Positions 25,839 to 36,790 of a DNA stretch of 64,000 bases are shown here, piece by piece. The DNA comes from Massilia sp. KIM (GTDB lineage Bacteria; Pseudomonadota; Gammaproteobacteria; Burkholderiales; Burkholderiaceae_D). Below the pieces are notes generated by a model. That model did not search any database. It saw only the letters and a list, made by a program, of their open reading frames with translations, and had not been told where the DNA came from. The stretch covers positions 1 through 64,000 of the forward strand of contig NZ_MVAD01000002.1 of the NCBI RefSeq assembly GCF_002007115.1, written 5' to 3'. Each line of letters opens with the position of its first letter. Position 1 is the stretch's first letter. A program made the position numbers and the translations under genes.

Positions 25839-26279
25839 TCAGCGTTCGGCGATCAGCGAATCGAGCGGCGGCAACTGGCGCGGCTTGCGGTCCGGGCCGG
25901 TGGCGACATAGGTCAGGGTCGCCTCGGTCACCTTCACCACCTCGGCCTGCAGGCGGTTGCGCTCGGCATAGACTTCGACGCACACGGTGATCGAGGTGTT
26001 GCCAACCTTGACGATATCGGCGTAGAACGACAACAGGTCGCCCACGAACACCGGGTGCTTGAACAGGAAGGAGTTCACGGCGATGGTCGCCACGCGGCCG
26101 TTGGCGCGGCGGGTGGCCGGCAGCGAGCCGGCGATGTCGACCTGGGCCATGATCCAGCCGCCGAACACGTCGCCATAGACATTGGCGTCGGCCGGGGCGG
26201 GCATGACGCGCAGCTCCGGCATTTTTCCTGCCGGCAGTCGGGTGGCGTGGTTGGCGGTGGTGTTTTCTGGCGTGGTCAT
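25839..26279 (-). CDS. Acyl-CoA thioesterase, hotdog fold (YciA-like)
   Basis: A 146-aa protein starting at ATG 26279 (MTTPENTTAN). The upstream extension is low-complexity and lies in the divergent promoter region. The hotdog signature is DVFGGWIMAQVDIAGSL, with VNSFLFKHPVFVGDLL after it, as in YciA-type thioesterases that cleave short- to long-chain acyl-CoA. It is the first gene of the operon with phoD and is divergent from the ABC exporter. Confidence 0.9.
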   Translation of the reverse strand: MTTPENTTANHATRLPAGKMPELRVMPAPADANVYGDVFGGWIMAQVDIAGSLPATRRANGRVATIAVNSFLFKHPVFVGDLLSFYADIVKVGNTSITVCVEVYAERNRLQAEVVKVTEATLTYVATGPDRKPRQLPPLDSLIAER

Positions 26280-26341
26280 CTTGAAATTCCGGTAAAAGCT
26301 ACAATCGTCCCGAATTGAACCATAAATCACGAAGCCCCGCC

Positions 26342-28204
26342 ATGCGACGCAACACCGCCTCCAGCCTGCCAGCCCCTCCCGACGCCAAAGGCGCGCCCCG
26401 CAACGATTGGGCCACCCTGCGCACACTGTTCCCCTACTTGTGGGTCTACAAGTGGCGCGTGCTGGCCGCGCTCGCCGCGCTGATCGGCGCCAAGCTCGCC
26501 AACGTCGGCGTGCCGGTGGTGCTCAAGCGCCTGATCGACCAGCTCAGCATCGACCCGGCCGATCCGCAAGCCCTGCTGGTGCTGCCGGTCGGCGCGCTCG
26601 TCGCCTACGGCCTGCTGCGCCTGTCGACCACGGTGTTCACCGAGTTGCGCGAATTCCTGTTCGCGCGCGTGACCCAGCGCGCAGTGCGCACCATCGCGCT
26701 CAAGGTGTTCCGTCACCTGCACGCGCTGTCGCTGCGCTTCCACCTGAACCGCCAGACCGGCGGCATGACGCGCGACATCGAGCGCGGCACCCGCGGCGTG
26801 AACTCGCTGATCTCGTATTCGCTGTTCAACGTGCTGCCGACCCTGGTCGAGATCACCCTGGTGCTGGGTTACCTGATCATCCACTACGACGTCTGGTTCA
26901 GCGTGATCACGGGCGTGGCGCTGGTGACCTACATCGCCTTCACCGTCATCGTCACCGAATGGCGCACGCATTTCCGCCGCACCATGAACGACCTCGACTC
27001 GAAAGCCAACACCAAGGCCATCGACTCGCTGCTCAACTACGAGACCGTGAAGTACTTCGGCAACGAGGACTGGGAAGCCAGGCGCTACGACCAGGGCCTG
27101 CAGAACTACGAGAACGCCGCGGTGCGCTCGCAGACTTCGCTGTCGGTGCTCAACACCGGCCAGTCCCTGATCATCGCCACCGCCGTCACCCTGATCCTGT
27201 GGCGCGCCACCGAGGGCGTGATCGCCGGGACCATGACCCTGGGCGACCTGGTGCTGGTGAACGCCTTCATGATCCAGCTGTACATCCCGCTCAACTTCCT
27301 GGGCGTGATCTATCGCGAGATCAAGCAGAGCCTGGCCGATATGGAGCGCCTGTTCGCGCTGCTCGACCAGAACCGCGAGGTGGCCGATTCGCCGAAGGCC
27401 CAGCCCCTGGTGACGCGCGGCGCCCGGGTCGAGTTCTTGCACGTGGAGTTCAGCTACGAATCCAAGCGCCAGATCCTGTTCGACGTCGACTTCAGCATTC
27501 CTGCCGGGACCACCACCGCCGTGGTCGGGCACAGCGGCTCGGGCAAGTCGACCCTGTCGCGGCTGCTGTTCCGCTTCTACGACGTGAACGGCGGATCGAT
27601 CCGCATCGACGGCCAGGACCTGCGCGAGGTGACCCAGCAGTCGCTGCGCGCGGCGATCGGCATCGTGCCCCAGGACACGGTGCTGTTCAACGACACCATC
27701 GAATACAACATCGCCTACGGACGCCCGGGTGCGGGCCGCGAGGACATTGTGGCGGCGGCGCGCGCGGCCTCGATCCACGATTTCATCGAGAGCCTGCCGG
27801 ACGGCTACCAGACCATGGTGGGCGAGCGCGGGCTGAAGCTGTCGGGCGGCGAGAAGCAGCGGGTGGCGATCGCGCGCACCCTGCTCAAGGACCCGGCGAT
27901 CCTGATCTTCGACGAGGCGACTTCGGCGCTGGATTCCAAGTCGGAGCAGGCGATCCAGGCCCAGCTCAAGGAGATCGCGAAGAACCGCACGACCCTGGTG
28001 ATCGCGCACCGCCTGTCGACCATCGCGGATGCGCAGCAGATCATCGTGCTGGACCACGGCCGGATCGTGGAGCGCGGCACCCACGCCTCGCTGCTGGCGG
28101 CGCGCGGCCTGTACGCGCAGATGTGGGAGCGGCAGCTGGCGCGCCCCGACGAGGATGTGGCCTCGCCGCCGCTGGAAGCCCAGCGCGACGAAGCCCTCAA
28201 GTAA
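26342..28204 (+). CDS. ATM1-type ABC exporter (fused permease-ATPase)
   Basis: A 620-aa half-transporter. The start chosen is ATG 26342; a TTG nine codons upstream is less likely. The membrane domain (about residues 30-330) includes HLNRQTGGMTRDIERGTRG, characteristic of the ATM1/HMT subfamily. The ATPase domain has Walker A GHSGSGKST, signature LSGGEKQRVAIAR, Walker B ILIFDEATSALD and H-loop IAHRLSTI. The family exports glutathione-linked or iron-sulphur-related species and heavy-metal conjugates. The cargo here is unknown. Confidence 0.93.
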   Translation: MRRNTASSLPAPPDAKGAPRNDWATLRTLFPYLWVYKWRVLAALAALIGAKLANVGVPVVLKRLIDQLSIDPADPQALLVLPVGALVAYGLLRLSTTVFTELREFLFARVTQRAVRTIALKVFRHLHALSLRFHLNRQTGGMTRDIERGTRGVNSLISYSLFNVLPTLVEITLVLGYLIIHYDVWFSVITGVALVTYIAFTVIVTEWRTHFRRTMNDLDSKANTKAIDSLLNYETVKYFGNEDWEARRYDQGLQNYENAAVRSQTSLSVLNTGQSLIIATAVTLILWRATEGVIAGTMTLGDLVLVNAFMIQLYIPLNFLGVIYREIKQSLADMERLFALLDQNREVADSPKAQPLVTRGARVEFLHVEFSYESKRQILFDVDFSIPAGTTTAVVGHSGSGKSTLSRLLFRFYDVNGGSIRIDGQDLREVTQQSLRAAIGIVPQDTVLFNDTIEYNIAYGRPGAGREDIVAAARAASIHDFIESLPDGYQTMVGERGLKLSGGEKQRVAIARTLLKDPAILIFDEATSALDSKSEQAIQAQLKEIAKNRTTLVIAHRLSTIADAQQIIVLDHGRIVERGTHASLLAARGLYAQMWERQLARPDEDVASPPLEAQRDEALK

Positions 28205-28217
28205 GCGCTGCTACACC

Positions 28218-29297
28218 TCAGTAGGTGTTGAACATCCGCTGGATTTCCCTGGTGTCGCCGGTCTTGGTCAGCGCCAGCATCAGGAGGATGCGCGCCTTCT
28301 GCGGGCTGAGGTTGTCGCCCGCCACGAAGTCCAGCTGGTCGTCGTTGGCCTCGCCGTTGCGCGCCACGATGCCCTGGCCCACGCGGCTGGAGCGCACGAT
28401 GACCACGCCTTTCGCGCGCGCCGCCACCAGCGCCGGCTTGGTGTTCGCCGGCAGGCTGCCGTTGCCCACGCCCGCGTGCACCAGGCCCTTGGCGCCGGCC
28501 GCCACCAGGGCGTTGACTGCCACCGCGCCCACGTTCGCGTAGGCATAGGCGACGTCCACCTGCGGCAGCGACGCCAGTTTGCTCACGTCGAACTCGGTAT
28601 CGACCGTGTGCTTGCGCGTCGGCTCGCGGTAGAAGTAAGGCTTGCCGCTCTGGATATAGCCGATCATGCCCAGTTCCGCCGCGCGGAAGGTGTCGGCGGT
28701 GGTGGTGTTGGCCTTGGTTACGTCACGCGCCGTGTGGATCTGGTCGTTCATCGCCACCAGCACGCCCTTACCCGCGGCGGCCGGGTTGCCCGCCAGTTGC
28801 ACCGCGTTGTACAGGTTGATCGGACCGTCGGCCGACAGCGCGGTGGACGGACGCATCGAGCCCACCAGCACCACCGGCTTCCTGCTCTTGACGACCAGGT
28901 TGAGGAAATACGCGGTTTCTTCCAGCGTGTCGGTGCCGTGGGTGATCACGATGCCGTCCACGTCCGGCTGGGCCAGCAGCTGGTTGACGCGCTTGGCCAG
29001 TTGCAGCCAGTGTTCGTTGCCCATGTTCTCGCTGGCGATCTGGAACACCTGCTCGCCGGTGACATTGGCCACCTTGGCCAGTTCAGGCACGGCCTGGATC
29101 AGGGCCTGCACCCCGACCGTGGCGGCGGTGTAGCCGACCGTGGTGGTGCTGGTGGCGCCGGTGCCGGCGATGGTGCCGCCGGTCGCGAGGATGCGCACGT
29201 TCGGCAGTTTGCCGGCCTGGGCCTGGACGCCGCCGGCGAGCAGGAACAGGGAGCCGAACAGAGCCAGGGTGGCGCGGCGGGTGGGGTGGAACAGCAT
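28218..29297 (-). CDS. ansB: Periplasmic L-asparaginase, type II
   Basis: A 359-aa protein starting at ATG 29297 with AGGAGA upstream. It has a signal peptide (LALFGSLFLLAGGVQAQA). Catalytic motifs are ILATGGTIAGTG (nucleophile Thr) and ITHGTDTLEETA (second Thr and Asp). It hydrolyses asparagine to aspartate and ammonia in the periplasm. A dicarboxylate/aspartate symporter lies in the same orientation 2.8 kb upstream, which would be a sensible partner for aspartate uptake. Confidence 0.94.
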   Translation of the reverse strand: MLFHPTRRATLALFGSLFLLAGGVQAQAGKLPNVRILATGGTIAGTGATSTTTVGYTAATVGVQALIQAVPELAKVANVTGEQVFQIASENMGNEHWLQLAKRVNQLLAQPDVDGIVITHGTDTLEETAYFLNLVVKSRKPVVLVGSMRPSTALSADGPINLYNAVQLAGNPAAAGKGVLVAMNDQIHTARDVTKANTTTADTFRAAELGMIGYIQSGKPYFYREPTRKHTVDTEFDVSKLASLPQVDVAYAYANVGAVAVNALVAAGAKGLVHAGVGNGSLPANTKPALVAARAKGVVIVRSSRVGQGIVARNGEANDDQLDFVAGDNLSPQKARILLMLALTKTGDTREIQRMFNTY

Positions 29298-29360
29298 GGG
29301 ACTTCTCCTGAAACGCAAAACACTGCGCACGCCAATGGGGACGCACGCTCAAAAAAAACA

Positions 29361-29439
29361 CGTCGTTCCCGCGCAGGCGGGAACCCAAGTTCTTCAGCTA
29401 CATCGAGAAACTTGGGTTCCCGCCTGCGCGGGAACGACG
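29361..29439. repeat. Perfect 31-bp inverted repeat with 17-nt loop
   Basis: The arm at 29361-29391 (begins CGTCGTTCCCGCG, ends CCCAAGTT) is the exact reverse complement of 29409-29439. Each arm is itself palindromic (GTTCCCGCGCAGGCGGGAAC). It belongs to the dispersed family also seen at 15, 24 and 59 kb and lies between two minus-strand genes. Confidence 0.92.
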
Positions 29440-29476
29440 GGTGGGGCTGCGAGGCTAGGCCTGAAGCAGCCTGTAA

Positions 29477-30763
<1,287 letters not shown>

Positions 30764-30784
30764 GTCTCGCTCCTCATGGTGTTA

Positions 30785-30814
30785 TAAAAAAGGCCCTCCA
30801 TCGCTGGAAGGCCT
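30785..30814 (-). terminator. Intrinsic terminator after the dicarboxylate symporter gene
   Basis: Read on the minus strand, AAGGCCTTCC-AGCGAT-GGAGGGCCTT forms a 10-bp stem with one G-T wobble, followed by TTTT. It separates the symporter gene from the amidohydrolase gene. Confidence 0.85.
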
Positions 30815-30843
30815 TCGGGTGGTGCAATCGATGCGAGCGCCGC

Positions 30844-32112
30844 TCAGCGCAGCGGCGCCACGGCCGGGTCCTTGCTCGGGTCTCCGAGCTCGCCTTCCCA
30901 TTTCGCGACCACGGCGGTGGCGATGCCGTTGCCGATCACGTTGGTGGCCGAACGGGCCATGTCCAGGAAGTGGTCGATGCCCAGCAGGAGCAGCAGGCCG
31001 GCTTCCGGAATGTCGAACTGGGCCAGCGTAGCGGCGATCACCACCAGCGAAGCGCGCGGCACGCCCGCCATGCCCTTGGAGGTCAGCATCAGCACCAGCA
31101 TCATGGTCAGCTGGGTCGACAGCGACAGCTCGATGCCGTAGGCCTGGGCGATGAACACGGCGGCGAAGGTGCAGTACATCATCGAGCCGTCGAGGTTGAA
31201 CGAATAGCCGATCGGCAGCACGAAGGCGGCCAGGCGGTTCTTGACGCCGAAGCGCTCCAGGCCTTCGAGGGTCTTGGGGAAGGCGGCTTCCGACGAGGCG
31301 GTCGAGAAGGCCAGCAGGGTCGGGCTGCGCAGCTCGGCGATCAGGCGCAGCACGCGCGGGCCGAGGAAGACCATGCCGATCAGGATCAGCACCACCCACA
31401 GCAGCGCGATGCCGAAGTAGAACTCGGCCATGAAGATGCCGTAGGTCGAGAGCACGCCCAGGCCGCTCTTGGCGATGATGCCGGCCACCGCCGCGAACAC
31501 GGCGATCGGCGCGAAGTTCATCACGTAGCCGGTGACCTTCAGCATGATGTGGGCGATGCCGTCGACGGCGTCGATCAGCGGCGTGGCGCGCGCGCCGACC
31601 GCGGCGGCGGCGGTGCCGAAGAACAGCGAGAAGACCACGATCTGCAGGATCTCGTTCTTGGCCATGCCGTCGAAGATCGAGGACGGCACCAGGTGGGTGA
31701 CGAATTCCTTCAGGGTCAGGCTGGAGGTCGCGATGCCCGAGGAGGCGCCGACGTCCGGCAGGCCGCCCATCGCGTGCATGGCGTCGCCCGGACGGAAGAT
31801 GTTCACCAGGATCAGGCCCAGCGAGAGCGAGATCACCGAGGCGATGATGAACCAGCCCAGCGCCTTGACGCCGATGCGGCCCACTTCCTTGGCATCGCCC
31901 ATCTTGGCGATGCCGACCACCAGGGTCGAGAACACCAGCGGCGCGATGATCATCTTGATCAGGCGGAGGAACAGGGTCGTGATCAGCGACATCGCTTCGG
32001 AGAAGGACTTCGCCTGTTCCTCGGTGACGTTGGCGTTGACCAGATAACCCACGACGATCCCGAGCACCAGCGCGATCAGGATGTAGGTGGTCAGACGGTT
32101 TCGATTGTTCAT
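30844..32112 (-). CDS. Dicarboxylate/amino-acid:cation symporter (DAACS, DctA/GltP family)
   Basis: A 422-aa inner-membrane protein starting at ATG 32112 (MNNRNRLTTY). A TTG-initiated extension is unlikely. Hallmarks of the family are the serine-rich re-entrant loop ASSEAAFPKTLEGLERFG, the NLDGSMMYCTFAAVFIAQ helix and the last motif LLGIDHFLDMARSATNVIGNGIATAVVAKWEGEL. It imports C4-dicarboxylates or glutamate/aspartate with protons or sodium. It is divergent from the orphan ABC ATPase. Confidence 0.95.
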   Translation of the reverse strand: MNNRNRLTTYILIALVLGIVVGYLVNANVTEEQAKSFSEAMSLITTLFLRLIKMIIAPLVFSTLVVGIAKMGDAKEVGRIGVKALGWFIIASVISLSLGLILVNIFRPGDAMHAMGGLPDVGASSGIATSSLTLKEFVTHLVPSSIFDGMAKNEILQIVVFSLFFGTAAAAVGARATPLIDAVDGIAHIMLKVTGYVMNFAPIAVFAAVAGIIAKSGLGVLSTYGIFMAEFYFGIALLWVVLILIGMVFLGPRVLRLIAELRSPTLLAFSTASSEAAFPKTLEGLERFGVKNRLAAFVLPIGYSFNLDGSMMYCTFAAVFIAQAYGIELSLSTQLTMMLVLMLTSKGMAGVPRASLVVIAATLAQFDIPEAGLLLLLGIDHFLDMARSATNVIGNGIATAVVAKWEGELGDPSKDPAVAPLR

Positions 32113-32311
32113 AACTGCTTCCTGTCTTGTGGACCTGTGCAAAGCCAGCGGCAACGGATGACGCTGTCGCTGGCAGGATGTTCGGGCATGATGCTGGCTT
32201 TCGGGGAGCGAAACGGCCAGCTCGTTCTGGTGGTTATGGCAAGTTCCGCAGTATCCTAGGCACCGGAAATGCTGTCAAGCATGCTTACCAAGCGCACAAC
32301 AGGTAGAAGAA

Positions 32312-33037
32312 ATGATCGAAATCGAGAATGTCAGCAAGTGGTATGGCGACTTCCAGGTGCTGAACGATTGCAGCACCCGGGTGGCGCGCGGGGACGTGGT
32401 GGTCGTGTGCGGGCCATCCGGATCGGGTAAATCCACCCTGATCAAGACCGTCAACGGACTGGAACCCTTCCAGCGCGGCGCGGTGCGCGTGGACGGGATT
32501 TCGGTGGGCGATCCGAAGACCGACCTGCCCAAGCTGCGGGCGCGGATCGGCATGGTGTTCCAGAATTTCGAGCTCTTCCCCCACCTGTCGGTACGCGACA
32601 ACCTGACGCTGGCCCAGGTCAAGGTACTCGGCCGCGGCAAGGACGAGGCCACCCGGCGCGGGCTTGGCTACCTCGAGCGCGTGGGCCTGCTGGCCCACCA
32701 GGATAAATACCCGGGCCAGCTCTCGGGCGGCCAGCAGCAGCGGGTGGCGATCGCGCGCGCCCTTGCCATGGACCCGGTGGCCATGCTGTTCGACGAGCCG
32801 ACCTCCGCCCTCGACCCGGAGATGATCGGCGAGGTGCTGGATGTGATGGTTGGCCTGGCCCAGGAGGGCATGACCATGATGGTGGTCACCCACGAGATGG
32901 GCTTCGCGCGCAAGGTCGCCGACCGCATCGTGTTCATGGACGGCGGGCGCATCGTCGAGGACAGTCCCAAGGACGCGTTCTTCGGCGCGCCGCGCTCCGA
33001 CAGGGCGCGCGACTTCCTGGCCCGTATTATTCATTAG
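32312..33037 (+). CDS. Amino-acid ABC transporter ATP-binding protein (GlnQ/GltL family), orphan
   Basis: A 241-aa ATPase. Walker A GPSGSGKST, Q-loop VFQNFELFPHLSV, signature LSGGQQQRVAIARAL, Walker B AMLFDEPTSALDPE and H-loop VVTHEMGFARKVADR are all intact. The polar-amino-acid subfamily is indicated by the sequence around FPHLSV and MGFARKVAD. No permease or binding-protein gene is adjacent, so it must serve components encoded elsewhere. Confidence 0.92.
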   Translation: MIEIENVSKWYGDFQVLNDCSTRVARGDVVVVCGPSGSGKSTLIKTVNGLEPFQRGAVRVDGISVGDPKTDLPKLRARIGMVFQNFELFPHLSVRDNLTLAQVKVLGRGKDEATRRGLGYLERVGLLAHQDKYPGQLSGGQQQRVAIARALAMDPVAMLFDEPTSALDPEMIGEVLDVMVGLAQEGMTMMVVTHEMGFARKVADRIVFMDGGRIVEDSPKDAFFGAPRSDRARDFLARIIH

Positions 33038-33122
33038 TCAACCCGCCCTGGCAGGGGCCGCCGGCGCGCTGCCGGGGGCGCGCAGCAGGTAAAATGTCGG
33101 CATTCGCAATCCGAGAGCCGCC

Positions 33123-34172
33123 ATGTCCACCATCGCCACCCCTGACACCATCACCATCACCCGCCCCGACGACTGGCACCTGCACCTGCGCGACGGCGCC
33201 GCCATGGCCGCCGTCCTGCCGCACAGCGCGCGCCAGTTCGCCCGCGCGATCGTCATGCCCAACCTGAAGCCGCCGGTCACCACCGCGGCCGCGGCCCTGG
33301 CCTACCGCGAGCGCATCCTGGCCGCGCTGCCGGACGGGGTGGCCTTCGAGCCCTTGATGACCCTCTACCTGACCGACAACACCGATCCGGACGAGATCCG
33401 CCGCGCCCAGGACACCGGCTTCATCCACGCGGTCAAGCTCTACCCGGCGGGCGCCACCACCAACTCGGCGGCCGGCGTCACCAATCTCAAGAAGTGCTAC
33501 AAGACCCTGGAAGTGATGCAGGAAGTGGGCATGCCCCTGCTGGTGCACGGCGAAGTGACCGACAACGAGATCGACCTGTTCGACCGCGAGGCGGTGTTCA
33601 TCGAGCGCGTGATGCGCCCGCTGCGCCGCGACCTGCCGGCCCTGAACGTCGTGTTCGAGCACATCACCACCAAGGACGCGGCCCAGTACGTGGCCGAGGC
33701 CGAAGGCCCGATCGCCGCCACCATCACCGCCCACCACCTGCTGTACAACCGCAACGAGATCTTCCGCGGCGGCATCCGCCCGCACTTCTACTGCCTGCCG
33801 GTGCTCAAGCGCGAGGAACACCGACTGGCCCTGGTGACCGCGGCCACCAGCGGCGACGAGCGTTTCTTCCTCGGCACCGACTCGGCCCCGCACGCGGTCC
33901 ACACCAAGTACGCGGCCTGCGGCTGCGCCGGCTGCTACACCGCCTTGCATGCGATGGAGATGTACACCGAAGCCTTCGCCCAGGCCGGCGCGCTGGACAA
34001 GCTGGAAGCCTTCGCGAGCCTGAACGGCCCGGCCTTCTACGGTCTGCCGCGCAACGAGGGCACGATCACGCTCAAGCGCGAGTCCTGGACCCTGCCCGAG
34101 TCCGTGCCCTTCGGCGAGCACGATCTGGTGCCGCTGAACGCGGGCGAAACCATCTCCTGGAAGATGGTCTAA
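33123..34172 (+). CDS. pyrC: Dihydroorotase
   Basis: A 349-aa type II enzyme of pyrimidine biosynthesis, cyclising carbamoyl-aspartate to dihydroorotate. Zinc ligands are visible: [10 protein letters not shown] (two His), carboxylated Lys in [23 protein letters not shown] and the catalytic Asp in GTDSAPHA. The length is normal. It begins a four-gene operon whose other members (DUF3025, Gfo/Idh/MocA, glyoxalase-fold) follow with 7 nt, overlapping and 11-nt junctions. Confidence 0.97.
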   Translation: MSTIATPDTITITRPDDWHLHLRDGAAMAAVLPHSARQFARAIVMPNLKPPVTTAAAALAYRERILAALPDGVAFEPLMTLYLTDNTDPDEIRRAQDTGFIHAVKLYPAGATTNSAAGVTNLKKCYKTLEVMQEVGMPLLVHGEVTDNEIDLFDREAVFIERVMRPLRRDLPALNVVFEHITTKDAAQYVAEAEGPIAATITAHHLLYNRNEIFRGGIRPHFYCLPVLKREEHRLALVTAATSGDERFFLGTDSAPHAVHTKYAACGCAGCYTALHAMEMYTEAFAQAGALDKLEAFASLNGPAFYGLPRNEGTITLKRESWTLPESVPFGEHDLVPLNAGETISWKMV

Positions 34173-34179
34173 GCGCGCC

Positions 34180-34992
34180 ATGCTGGCGCAGATCGACTGG
34201 GCGCGTCCGTGGTACGACGCGGTGCGCCCGGCCTTCGAGCGGCTGGAGATCGAGGGAGACAGCTTCCTCGAGGCCTTCAACCGCAACGCCGCCGCGCTCG
34301 CGCTGCGCAACGATGCGGGCCTGCTGCTCCGCTTCGTGCCCCAGGCCGCGCTGCCCGAGGGCCGCGCCTACGAGGAGTTCATCGGCGCCACCGGCCAGGT
34401 GCCCACGCGCGACAACCTGCACGACTTCTTCAACGGCTTGGTGTGGCAGACCTTTCCGCGCATCAAGCGCGCCCTGAACGCCCTGCAGGCGGCCCAGATC
34501 GCCCAGGCCGGCATCGGCAAGTCGCGCGGTCCGGCGCGCGACGCCGCCACCATCTTCGACGAGAACGCGGCCCTGCTGCTGGTGCGCGACCATGAGCAGG
34601 GGCGGGCGCTGGTGGAGGCCCTGCGCGGCCATCGCTGGCTGGAAGCCCTGTTCGAGCGGCGCGCCATGTTCGGCCGGGATGCGCAAGCATGGCTGTTCGG
34701 CCACGCGCTGATGGAAAAGCTGGTCGCGCCGCGCAAGGCGATCACCGCCCACACCCTGGTGGTCTTCGCGGACGCCGAGGTGCTGGCGCTGGAGCCCGGC
34801 GCCCAGCGCGCCTGGCTGGACGGCCACGTGGCCGAGCGCCTCGAGCGCGAAGGCCTGAACACCTCCGCCTTCACCCCGCTGCCCGTGCTGGGCCTGCCCG
34901 GCTGGTGGCCGGAACAGGACGCCGGTTTTTATCTCGACACCACCGTATTCCGCCCCCGGCGGGCGGACCGACAAGGAGCAAGCCATGCCTGA
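34180..34992 (+). CDS. DUF3025-domain protein
   Basis: A 270-aa cytosolic protein with the DUF3025 features FEAFNR-type N-terminus (EAFNRNAAALALRN), PTRDNLHDFFNGLVWQTFPRIK and C-terminal LPGWWPEQDAGFYLDTTVFRP. The function of the family is unknown. It frequently neighbours pyrC in betaproteobacteria (recalled, not checked). It overlaps the next gene by 8 nt. Confidence 0.88.
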   Translation: MLAQIDWARPWYDAVRPAFERLEIEGDSFLEAFNRNAAALALRNDAGLLLRFVPQAALPEGRAYEEFIGATGQVPTRDNLHDFFNGLVWQTFPRIKRALNALQAAQIAQAGIGKSRGPARDAATIFDENAALLLVRDHEQGRALVEALRGHRWLEALFERRAMFGRDAQAWLFGHALMEKLVAPRKAITAHTLVVFADAEVLALEPGAQRAWLDGHVAERLEREGLNTSAFTPLPVLGLPGWWPEQDAGFYLDTTVFRPRRADRQGASHA

Positions 34993-35977
34993 ACCAGTAC
35001 GCTGGGGCATCCTCGGCACGGGCAAGATCGCCCGCGCCTTCGCCAACGCACTGAAGGACGTGCCGGACGCGCGGCTGGCCGCCGTCGCCTCGCGCAGCCT
35101 CGACAAGGCCCAGGCCTTTGGCCAGGAGTTCGGCGCCGACGCCGCCTACGGCTCCTATGAAGCCCTGGCCCAGGCCGAGGGCATCGACCTGGTCTACGTG
35201 GGCACGCCCCACCCCCAGCACGCCGAGAACGCCCTGATGGCCCTGCGCGCCGGCAAGGGCGTGCTGTGCGAGAAGCCCTTCGCGATGAACCTGCGCGAAG
35301 CCGAGCAGATGATCACGCTGGCGCGCTCGCGCAAGCTGTTCATGATGGAGGCGATGTGGACGCGCTACCTGCCGGCCTTCCTCGAGACCAAGCGCATCGT
35401 CGACTCGGGCGAGATCGGCAAGGTGCACCAGGTGGTGGCCGACTTCGGTTTCACGGCCAGCTTCGGCCCCGAGCACCGCGTGTTCAACCCCGAGCTGGGC
35501 GGCGGCGCGCTGCTCGACCTCGGCATCTACCCGCTCTCGATCGCGGCGGCCCTGCTGGGCCCGGTGGCCGAGATCAAGGCCCAGGCCGAGATGGGCCCTA
35601 CTGGCGTGGATGTGCAGACCGGCTTCACGCTCAAGCACGCGGGCGGCGGCATCTCGGTGTGCAGCTGCTCCTTCCAGGCGCGCACGCCCTGTGAGCTGAC
35701 CGTGTCGGGCGAGCGCGGGCACGTGCGCATGAACACCATGTTCCACCGCGCCCGTTCGGTCACCGTCACGCTCGAGGATGGCGGCACCCGCACCATCGAC
35801 ACGCCCTATCTCGGCAACGGCTACGTGCACGAGGTGATCGAGGCCCAGCGCTGCTGGCGCGCCGGCCTGACCGAGAGCCCGGCCATGACCCTGGAAGAAA
35901 CGCTCGCCCTGATGGGCGTGATGGACGAAATCCGGCGCCAGATCGGCCTGAGCTACCAGGCCGACGCGCCGCGTTGA
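34985..35977 (+). CDS. Gfo/Idh/MocA-family NAD(P)-dependent oxidoreductase
   Basis: A 330-aa protein with an N-terminal Rossmann fold (GILGTGKIARAFANAL) and the family signature CEKPFAMN, whose Lys is catalytic. The C-terminal domain has GGGALLDLGIYPLS. It resembles trans-dihydrodiol-dehydrogenase/sugar-dehydrogenase members. RBS AAGGAG (34975-34980) lies within the end of the DUF3025 gene. Substrate is unknown. Confidence 0.92.
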   Translation: MPEPVRWGILGTGKIARAFANALKDVPDARLAAVASRSLDKAQAFGQEFGADAAYGSYEALAQAEGIDLVYVGTPHPQHAENALMALRAGKGVLCEKPFAMNLREAEQMITLARSRKLFMMEAMWTRYLPAFLETKRIVDSGEIGKVHQVVADFGFTASFGPEHRVFNPELGGGALLDLGIYPLSIAAALLGPVAEIKAQAEMGPTGVDVQTGFTLKHAGGGISVCSCSFQARTPCELTVSGERGHVRMNTMFHRARSVTVTLEDGGTRTIDTPYLGNGYVHEVIEAQRCWRAGLTESPAMTLEETLALMGVMDEIRRQIGLSYQADAPR

Positions 35978-35988
35978 GGAGACCCGCG

Positions 35989-36357
35989 ATGAAGCTTGGC
36001 CCGGTGGTACCGATCCTGCGCATCTTCGACGAACGCAAGGCGCGCGAATTCTACGTCGATTTCCTGGGCTTCGCGGTCGAATGGGAGCACCGCTTCGAGC
36101 CCGGCCTGCCGCTCTACCTGCAGGTCGCGCGCGGCGGGTGCGTGCTGCACCTGAGCGAGCATCATGGCGACTGCTGCCCCGGGGCGGCGATCCGCATCGA
36201 CAGCGCCGACGTCGACGCCCTGCAGGCCGAGCTGGCGGGCAAAAATTACGGCTACGCGCGGCCCCAGGTCGACGATACGCCCTGGGGCGCGCGCGAGATG
36301 TCGGTCAAGGACCCTTTCGGGAATCGCCTGACCTTCACCAGCGCGCCCGGCGGCTAG
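35989..36357 (+). CDS. Glyoxalase/bleomycin-resistance-fold protein (VOC superfamily)
   Basis: A 122-aa protein starting at ATG 35989 (MKLGPVVPIL) with GAGGAGA upstream. A longer start at 35974 would overlap the previous gene. The single VOC module runs from RKAREFYVDFLGF to the C-terminal DPFGNRLTFT. Family members include bleomycin-binding proteins and small lyases. Metal ligands are not obvious, so a binding-protein role is possible. Confidence 0.85.
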   Translation: MKLGPVVPILRIFDERKAREFYVDFLGFAVEWEHRFEPGLPLYLQVARGGCVLHLSEHHGDCCPGAAIRIDSADVDALQAELAGKNYGYARPQVDDTPWGAREMSVKDPFGNRLTFTSAPGG

Positions 36358-36369
36358 GCGCCGGGCGGC

Positions 36370-36762
36370 TCAAGGCCGCTTCTCTTCCTTCTCCTTGCCG
36401 CCCAGGACCAGGGTCTGGCCCAGCACCCGGGTGGCGAAGAAGCCGTTGCGCGCGAACTCGCCGCCCACGCCCACGCTCAGGAAGCAGGAATAGTCTTCCT
36501 GTCCGGCCGGCCCCGCGAGGTGCTCGGCCCACGGGTCGCGCGCCAGGCGCTGCTCTCCGGCGGGCCGCTGCGCAGGCACCCGCGACACCTGGGCCTGGGC
36601 GGGCGCCGGCAGCGAGCGCAGGGCATCGACGATGGCGTTGCGCGATACGCCTGCCCGGCTGCAGGCGCCGTCCGCGCACACGTCCTGGCCGGCGGCCTGC
36701 GCCGGCAGGACGATGCAGGCGGCGGCGATCCAGCCGGCCATCCACAGTCCGCTCTTGTTCAT
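36370..36762 (-). CDS. Small secreted protein of unknown function, last gene of the bufferin operon
   Basis: A 130-aa protein with a signal peptide (WMAGWIAAACIVLPAQAAG). The mature part opens with a CADGAC pair, continues as a proline/glutamine-rich linker and ends in a charged tail (KEKEEKRP). A third mature Cys lies in DYSCFLS. I do not recognise the family. It lies 28 nt downstream of doxX in the same orientation and is the last minus-strand gene before the convergent glyoxalase-fold gene. Confidence 0.7.
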   Translation of the reverse strand: MNKSGLWMAGWIAAACIVLPAQAAGQDVCADGACSRAGVSRNAIVDALRSLPAPAQAQVSRVPAQRPAGEQRLARDPWAEHLAGPAGQEDYSCFLSVGVGGEFARNGFFATRVLGQTLVLGGKEKEEKRP

Positions 36763-36790
36763 GCTGTCCTTCCTTTCTTGAAGGCGCCGC

